Source: an uncultured Marvinbryantia sp.
Lineage (GTDB): Bacteria > Bacillota > Clostridia > Lachnospirales > Lachnospiraceae
Direction of reading: 5' to 3'
Assembly: GCA_934408725.1 (NCBI GenBank)
Contig: CAKRVB010000036.1
Span: 1-25,373, forward strand
DNA length: 25,373 nt
Shown piece after piece: positions 21,509 through 25,373 of the stretch. The position numbers and the translations under genes were made by a program. Position 1 is the first letter of the stretch; each line of letters starts with the position of its first letter. Under the pieces are notes generated by a model. That model was not told where the DNA came from. It made no database searches and was given only the letters and a program-made list of their open reading frames with translations.

Positions 21509-24376
21509 TTATTTCTGGCAGTAGTACCTGAAGTCACAGTTGGAACAAGTCTTAGGATCATTTGAACAACTCTTAAAGTCTTTTTTCAAAATCTTATGAA
21601 CTGTATCATCAAACGCAGCCACCGTTCCATCTATTGCACTCTTCGTATACGGAAAACTGATCATAGGATTACCATTCTCTTCTCCAGTGTAATACAAATG
21701 CATCTTACTTACCTTCTGGCCGGTTCGCTGCTCTATTAGATAAGCATAAATATGCAGCTGTCTTCTATAGTGCTCTAATTGATTGCTCATTTTTTCCATG
21801 TCAGGCTTTTTTTCTGCCTTAAAGTCAACAAGCTCGACCGTTCCGTTTTCGCCTTTCACTAAGTCTATTTTTCCCTCAATGATATACTCCGGCTGCACCA
21901 GGCTAACATCGACTTCTGCCTGCTGGATGGCACTCCAATTGCCATGTTGTCTTTCAACGTATCGAAGTATCTGATTTAAAGCTGCTTTACGTTGTCCTTC
22001 AGCCAAATAACCGTGTTCAGTTTTGATAAGTGATACATAGTTGCTGTCAAACCAGCCAGTTATATTCTCCTTTGTTATTTTTTCAGTCTCGTTCCTAAGA
22101 ACTGCACGATGTACATCTTCAATCGTTTCATGAACCAAAGTACCAAAGAGCATAGCTCCCTGGCGAATAGACATGAATTCCAATTCTTTGTAGAATTTAT
22201 ACTGAAGGGCACAGGTCTCATACACAGAGATATGTGACGTAAATGAAAAGGTGTTTTTCAAATTCACACTTTTCACTGTATGAAAGGTAAACTCTGAAAG
22301 ATCAAGTGCCTCCACACTTTGAAGCTCGCCATAAACTTCCTTAATGTACTTACTTGGTGTTTTCTTATCTTCGCTGCAAGTTAGCACCAATAGATCCTGT
22401 GCTCTGGAAAAGGCTGTATAATACAATCTCCAGAAATCAAAGAGTTTCATTTCGTCGTAAGGTTCAAATGCCTCTCTATGGTAATATTTCCCTTCAATTT
22501 TATTCAGGATATCCTTGTAGCTCTTCCTCGGAACATTTCCCAGGGAATCCACAAATACTACAGGAAACTCCATGCCCTTTGACTGATGAATCGTAAGGAA
22601 CGAAACACAACCGCCAGGTGCATATTCTTCTTCATCCTCATACTCTGCAATTCCGCCATCAAAGAGAAGTTTGATATACATATTGAATAGCAGCTCTGTA
22701 TTCTTAACGATGTATTTTCCTGTCAAAACATCTATCTTGTGAAGATACTCAAACTTACCGATTATCTGCGTCAGCTTTGCAAGGTTTCTGGCAGGCCTGA
22801 TATCTACTACACCAACGCCAATATCAGTGTCCAGAATGTCACGGAATGGCTTATACATAAACAGCCTATATAACAGTCCGGAATAGGTATCATCCGTCGT
22901 CCCTGATGAGTTCGCCGCTATCGCAGCGTGTTTCTTCCCGTGTGCTCGGATAAATCTCTTAAGTTCCAGATTCTCAGGCTTCGTTACCAATTCATTAGCT
23001 GCCTTTATACAATCCCTGAAATAGAAGTAGTGTGCGTTATCCAAGAACTTATATTCACCATTCTCAAGGCCTTTCACGTAATTAGGAAACATGAGCATCA
23101 TGCAGCCAAGTGTCTGCATGACTTCCTCTCTTTTGAAGAACATGTCCGATCTTGGAGAATAAACATTGATGTGATTAGCCTCCAGGAATCTTGCCAAAGA
23201 TATCACCCGCTCATGCTTAACCGAGCTAAACAGAAACGCCAGCTGATTATAATCCTGTATCTTTCCGGAATTCTTGAGCCTGTTTATAAAGCCCAGGATC
23301 TTCTCATGCCATTCATCTTCATCGTCCCTGCTTGCCAGTTTTACAACGCACGGACTCTTGATTTTAGAAATCTCGTGAGGTGCGATTCTCTTATCATATC
23401 TAAATTTATCCCACTCAAATTTAAACTTTGATCCAGACGTGGTAATCATCCATTTATTATAGAAATCCACGATGTCGCTATCCGATCTATAATTGATCAC
23501 AAGCGGTATTATCTGACATTTCCCCACGTCGAACTTAGATGGAAATTCAAGTATATTTCGTATCGTTGCTCCTCTGAATCTGTACAAGCCCTGGTCATCA
23601 TCACCCACTACACAAATATTCTCATGGTTCCCTAACAAAAATATAATCTGTTCCTGAATGTAATTTGTATCCTGGTATTCATCCACCATTATGTATTTAA
23701 TCGAATTTCTCAGGTCTTCAAGAATATCTTTGTGCTCTGTCAGCAGTCGATAACACTCGGTTTGAATCGCAGAAAAATCTATTAAATTTTCCTCATCAAG
23801 CATCGTCTGGTATGTGTTTACAACTTTAGCAATCGTTGATATTTCCATATCGGGATCACTAAGCATTGCGTCAATATCTACAACCTCTTCTGTCAAATTA
23901 TTTGAAAATTCACAGATTGCCTGTGCCCATTTCCAGGCGCCACCCTTCGGCATAACATGTTCAATTCCAGAAATCGTTCTGAATTTGTAGATATTCCTAA
24001 AAACCAAATACTGCTGGTCAAATGTATCCAATAATCTGTAATTCTTTTTCAGTCTTGTATACTCTAATTGATCTTTCATAATGCGAAGACATAGCGAATG
24101 AAATGTTCCCACGTACATTTCGTTAACATTCACTGTGATATTTCTGCTCGCCAGTTCGTTTGTGATACGTGTGATTAACTCTTTCGCTGCTTTTTCCGTA
24201 AACGTAGCAATAAAAATCTCTTCTGGTTTAACGCCTCGTTCTTCAATTAAATAAATAGCTCTTTGCACCAAAGTATAGGTTTTTCCGGTACCAGGACCCG
24301 CCGTAATAAGAACAGGTCCTTCTGTAGTAGAAATAGCTTTTCTTTGGCCATCATTCGCATTACCAAAATCAAACAT
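21509..24376 (-). CDS. UvrD/Rep-type superfamily 1 helicase fused to an Fe-S PD-(D/E)XK nuclease
   Basis: 955 residues. Helicase part: Walker A AGPGTGKT (26-33), motif Ia ATFTEKAAKEL, motif II DEYQDT (232-237), motif III GDDDQGLYRFRGA (258-270), motif IV NYRSD, motif V TIHQSKGMEF and motif VI YYTAFSRA. Nuclease part: LVHETIEDVH (His749), GKIDLV (Asp838) and VDFKAE (Asp851, Lys853). Cysteines 722, 944, 947 and 953 have the AddB/Cas4 spacing (one distant Cys plus C-x2-C-x5-C) and should hold an Fe-S cluster. It combines AddA-type helicase with RecB/Cas4-type nuclease in one chain and should process DNA ends. Its place between the XRE regulator and the methyltransferase makes it part of the defence cassette rather than of housekeeping repair. 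GGGGG lies nine bases ahead of the start. Confidence 0.9.
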   Translation of the reverse strand: MFDFGNANDGQRKAISTTEGPVLITAGPGTGKTYTLVQRAIYLIEERGVKPEEIFIATFTEKAAKELITRITNELASRNITVNVNEMYVGTFHSLCLRIMKDQLEYTRLKKNYRLLDTFDQQYLVFRNIYKFRTISGIEHVMPKGGAWKWAQAICEFSNNLTEEVVDIDAMLSDPDMEISTIAKVVNTYQTMLDEENLIDFSAIQTECYRLLTEHKDILEDLRNSIKYIMVDEYQDTNYIQEQIIFLLGNHENICVVGDDDQGLYRFRGATIRNILEFPSKFDVGKCQIIPLVINYRSDSDIVDFYNKWMITTSGSKFKFEWDKFRYDKRIAPHEISKIKSPCVVKLASRDDEDEWHEKILGFINRLKNSGKIQDYNQLAFLFSSVKHERVISLARFLEANHINVYSPRSDMFFKREEVMQTLGCMMLMFPNYVKGLENGEYKFLDNAHYFYFRDCIKAANELVTKPENLELKRFIRAHGKKHAAIAANSSGTTDDTYSGLLYRLFMYKPFRDILDTDIGVGVVDIRPARNLAKLTQIIGKFEYLHKIDVLTGKYIVKNTELLFNMYIKLLFDGGIAEYEDEEEYAPGGCVSFLTIHQSKGMEFPVVFVDSLGNVPRKSYKDILNKIEGKYYHREAFEPYDEMKLFDFWRLYYTAFSRAQDLLVLTCSEDKKTPSKYIKEVYGELQSVEALDLSEFTFHTVKSVNLKNTFSFTSHISVYETCALQYKFYKELEFMSIRQGAMLFGTLVHETIEDVHRAVLRNETEKITKENITGWFDSNYVSLIKTEHGYLAEGQRKAALNQILRYVERQHGNWSAIQQAEVDVSLVQPEYIIEGKIDLVKGENGTVELVDFKAEKKPDMEKMSNQLEHYRRQLHIYAYLIEQRTGQKVSKMHLYYTGEENGNPMISFPYTKSAIDGTVAAFDDTVHKILKKDFKSCSNDPKTCSNCDFRYYCQK

Positions 24377-24387
24377 CTATTTTCCCC

Positions 24388-24630
24388 CTAGTATTTTTCT
24401 CGGAACCCTTCATTCTTTTTCGTTTCCTCATCTGGCAGGGTTTCTAAAATATCACTAATCTGGCAATTCAGTGCTGTACAAATTCTAAGTAATACATCTG
24501 TAGTGATATTCTCTCCCTTACCCAATTTCGCCATAGAAGCTGTGCTGATTCCGCTAAGCTCTCTTAATTCTTTTTTATTCATACCTTTATCAATAAGCAT
24601 TTTCCATAACGGGTTATAACTGATACGCAT
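24388..24630 (-). CDS. XRE-family (Cro/CI-type) regulator of the restriction cassette
   Basis: 80 residues: one helix-turn-helix domain (MRISYNPLWKMLIDKGMNKK, then ELRELSGISTASMAKLGKGENI and TTDVLLRICTALNCQISDI). This is the small YozG-like XRE form, frequently the control protein of restriction modules. It probably binds the repeats upstream and times expression of nuclease relative to methyltransferase. Start at 24630 chosen because GGAGG lies six bases ahead; an in-frame ATG at 24648 has no such site. Only eleven bases separate it from the helicase-nuclease gene, so it is the first gene of the four-gene operon. Confidence 0.9.
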   Translation of the reverse strand: MRISYNPLWKMLIDKGMNKKELRELSGISTASMAKLGKGENITTDVLLRICTALNCQISDILETLPDEETKKNEGFREKY

Positions 24631-24650
24631 CCAATACCTCCATTCCATTT

Positions 24651-24680
24651 AAACATGTACAACCATGTATAAGCATGTAC
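24651..24680. repeat. Three 10-bp direct repeats, likely XRE operator
   Basis: AAACATGTAC, AACCATGTAT and AAGCATGTAC lie back to back with an exact 10-base period, one turn of the helix, each with a CATGTA/ACATG core. They end 20 bases before the XRE start codon. A perfect palindrome ACAGCGCTGT (24679-24688) abuts them. Regular spacing on one helix face suggests cooperative binding by the XRE protein. Confidence 0.6.
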
Positions 24681-24756
24681 AGCGCTGTTCAGTACCTTCA
24701 CAGTTACGAGCCAAAATACCTCGCGGGACAGTGAGTTCTGAATCGTTACTAATTTT

Positions 24757-24915
24757 TCATATTTTATCATAGAATTGCTTGGTTGGCAATTTTTCGTTTG
24801 CAATCACAAATTTTAGTTCAGCGATATAATGTTCATTTATCGTCGGTAAACCAACATCATACAATGTGGCCATCATCTTCTGTGTCAGCCATATATTTTC
24901 ATCCTCATAGCGCAT
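24757..24915 (-). pseudogene. Fragment of a RhuM-family gene
   Basis: A 52-codon frame: MRYEDENIWLTQKMMATLYD, then VGLPTINEH, after which the family likeness fades (YIAELKFVIAN and on to a stop). RhuM-type proteins have exactly this pattern near their N-terminus (edetvWLTQkqMAeLF..s..tINeH) and are about 330 residues long; everything after the helix-turn-helix is lost. It starts where the CPBP gene breaks off and runs toward the XRE promoter. It is probably not functional. Confidence 0.65.
24761..24789 (-). promoter_or_regulatory. Candidate promoter of the restriction cassette
   Basis: Minus-strand TTGCCA (24784-24789), exactly 17 bases, TAAAAT (24761-24766). Predicted start near 24754 leaves a leader of about 125 bases to the XRE gene that includes the 10-bp repeats. 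It overlaps the RhuM fragment's last codons, so it may have arisen by chance. A second possible -10 (TATACA) lies within the repeats. Confidence 0.5.
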
Positions 24916-25334
24916 GGAGCGTATGTAATTGCTGATACTACACTGATAATTGCATACGTCTGACCAGAAAGACCATTGCTCTCTAACTGGGATAGTCCTT
25001 CATTTCCCAATAATGTGCGGACATATGCAAAAGTTGTATCAAACGCATTAGGAACCAACAGGAAGTACAGCGCAGCACCAACCATTCCCAGAATAGCCGG
25101 AACAAACCATGCAATGAGAATCCAGCGAAAGTTTCCCTTTATATGTGGCTTCCAGCCAATTCTTCGTATCTCTGCTCCAGACATAACAGATGCAAGCAGT
25201 GGAGCAAACATGGACAGCGCCAGCAACACGGAATAGCTTATGCTGTTTCCTTTGCGAAAAAGGATACCGGCAATTATTTGAAGAATCCAAGCTGCGCCAA
25301 ATGCCCAAAGCAAATATTTTGATAGTTTCTTCAT
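24885..25334 (-). pseudogene. CPBP-type intramembrane protease gene, truncated before the catalytic motifs
   Basis: 149 codons with four to five membrane segments. The text LFRKGNSISYSVLLALSMFAP, FDTTFAYVRTLLGNEGLSQL and SAITYAP matches the N-terminal half of Lachnospiraceae CPBP (Abi) membrane proteases. In intact members SAITYAP is followed by the EExxxR and HxxxH-type catalytic motifs; here the sequence switches at about 24916 to RhuM-derived DNA and ends nine codons later out of frame with it. So the enzyme core is missing and the product is very likely inactive. Start at 25334 has a perfect AGGAGG seven bases ahead. The upstream promoter lies outside the window. Confidence 0.75.
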
Positions 25335-25373
25335 AACGAATACCTCCTAATAAAAATGACGCAAAGCGAACTC

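Noticed and set aside
24579..24803. Minus-strand frame of 74 codons (inner start MIKYEKLVTI) across the XRE leader.
   Set aside because: It overlaps the XRE start region in another frame, has no ribosome site and crosses the 10-bp repeats; no family recognised.
17063..24915. Looked for terminal direct or inverted repeats, an integrase or an att site flanking the restriction cassette.
   Set aside because: No matching repeats were recognised by eye at the two ends and no recombinase gene is present; the boundaries are inferred only from the broken CPBP/RhuM genes and the iadA spacing.
25347..25373. Eight minus-strand codons ending in TAG just ahead of the CPBP start (…RHFY, stop), possibly the end of an upstream gene.
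   Set aside because: Too short to identify or even to be sure that it is coding.
1..25373. Scan for tRNA, rRNA, CRISPR arrays, replication origins and intact transposases.
   Set aside because: None was found.

Overview
The window looks like chromosomal DNA from a gut-type Clostridia, most likely Lachnospiraceae (Bacillota). The grounds are strong AGGAGG-type ribosome sites, near-consensus sigma-A promoters, U-tailed intrinsic terminators, moderately AT-rich coding sequence, and a gene set typical of that group (YfcC carrier, KaiC-like/ATP-grasp PEP-pyruvate domain protein, DUF134-NifX fusion, IadA with glutamate in the metal bridge). Genus was not determined. No tRNA, rRNA, CRISPR array or intact insertion sequence was seen.

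Layout. (1) 1-2345: the start of a Sir2-type NAD-dependent enzyme runs off the left edge and is divergent from an Rrf2 regulator across overlapping promoters; a MATE transporter follows on the minus strand. (2) 2346-8900, minus strand: a DUF134-NifX metal-binding regulator, a CHASE-type hybrid sensor kinase, and a two-gene heterodimeric ABC exporter with one degenerate ATP site, each separated by clear terminators and promoters. (3) 9020-13344, minus strand: a large PEP/pyruvate-binding protein whose leader carries a strong promoter followed by a terminator-like hairpin, and a YfcC-family carrier. Just behind the carrier lies a short internally deleted relic of an iadA gene. (4) 13455-15893, plus strand: a promoter, a preQ1-I riboswitch with terminator hairpins, then nucleoside hydrolase, ECF S component and short-chain dehydrogenase. 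This reads as a queuosine-precursor salvage operon: scavenge the nucleoside or base, release the base, import it. The dehydrogenase has no assigned role in the known pathway. (5) 15911-17062, minus: an intact iadA convergent with that operon. (6) 17104-24630, minus: a tight four-gene defence cassette of XRE regulator, UvrD-type helicase fused to an Fe-S RecB/Cas4-like nuclease, beta-class DNA methyltransferase (Mod-like), and DEAH helicase with a C-terminal PD-(D/E)XK nuclease (Res-like). Three 10-bp direct repeats precede the XRE gene. (7) 24757-25334, minus: a CPBP protease gene cut off before its catalytic motifs and joined to a RhuM fragment, which marks a recombination scar at the cassette boundary.

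The two most interesting parts are the riboswitch-controlled operon with its unexplained dehydrogenase and an unusual nucleoside hydrolase (Asn where the catalytic His is expected), and the composite type III-like restriction cassette that includes a second helicase-nuclease. Family assignments come from recognised motifs; no database search was run.
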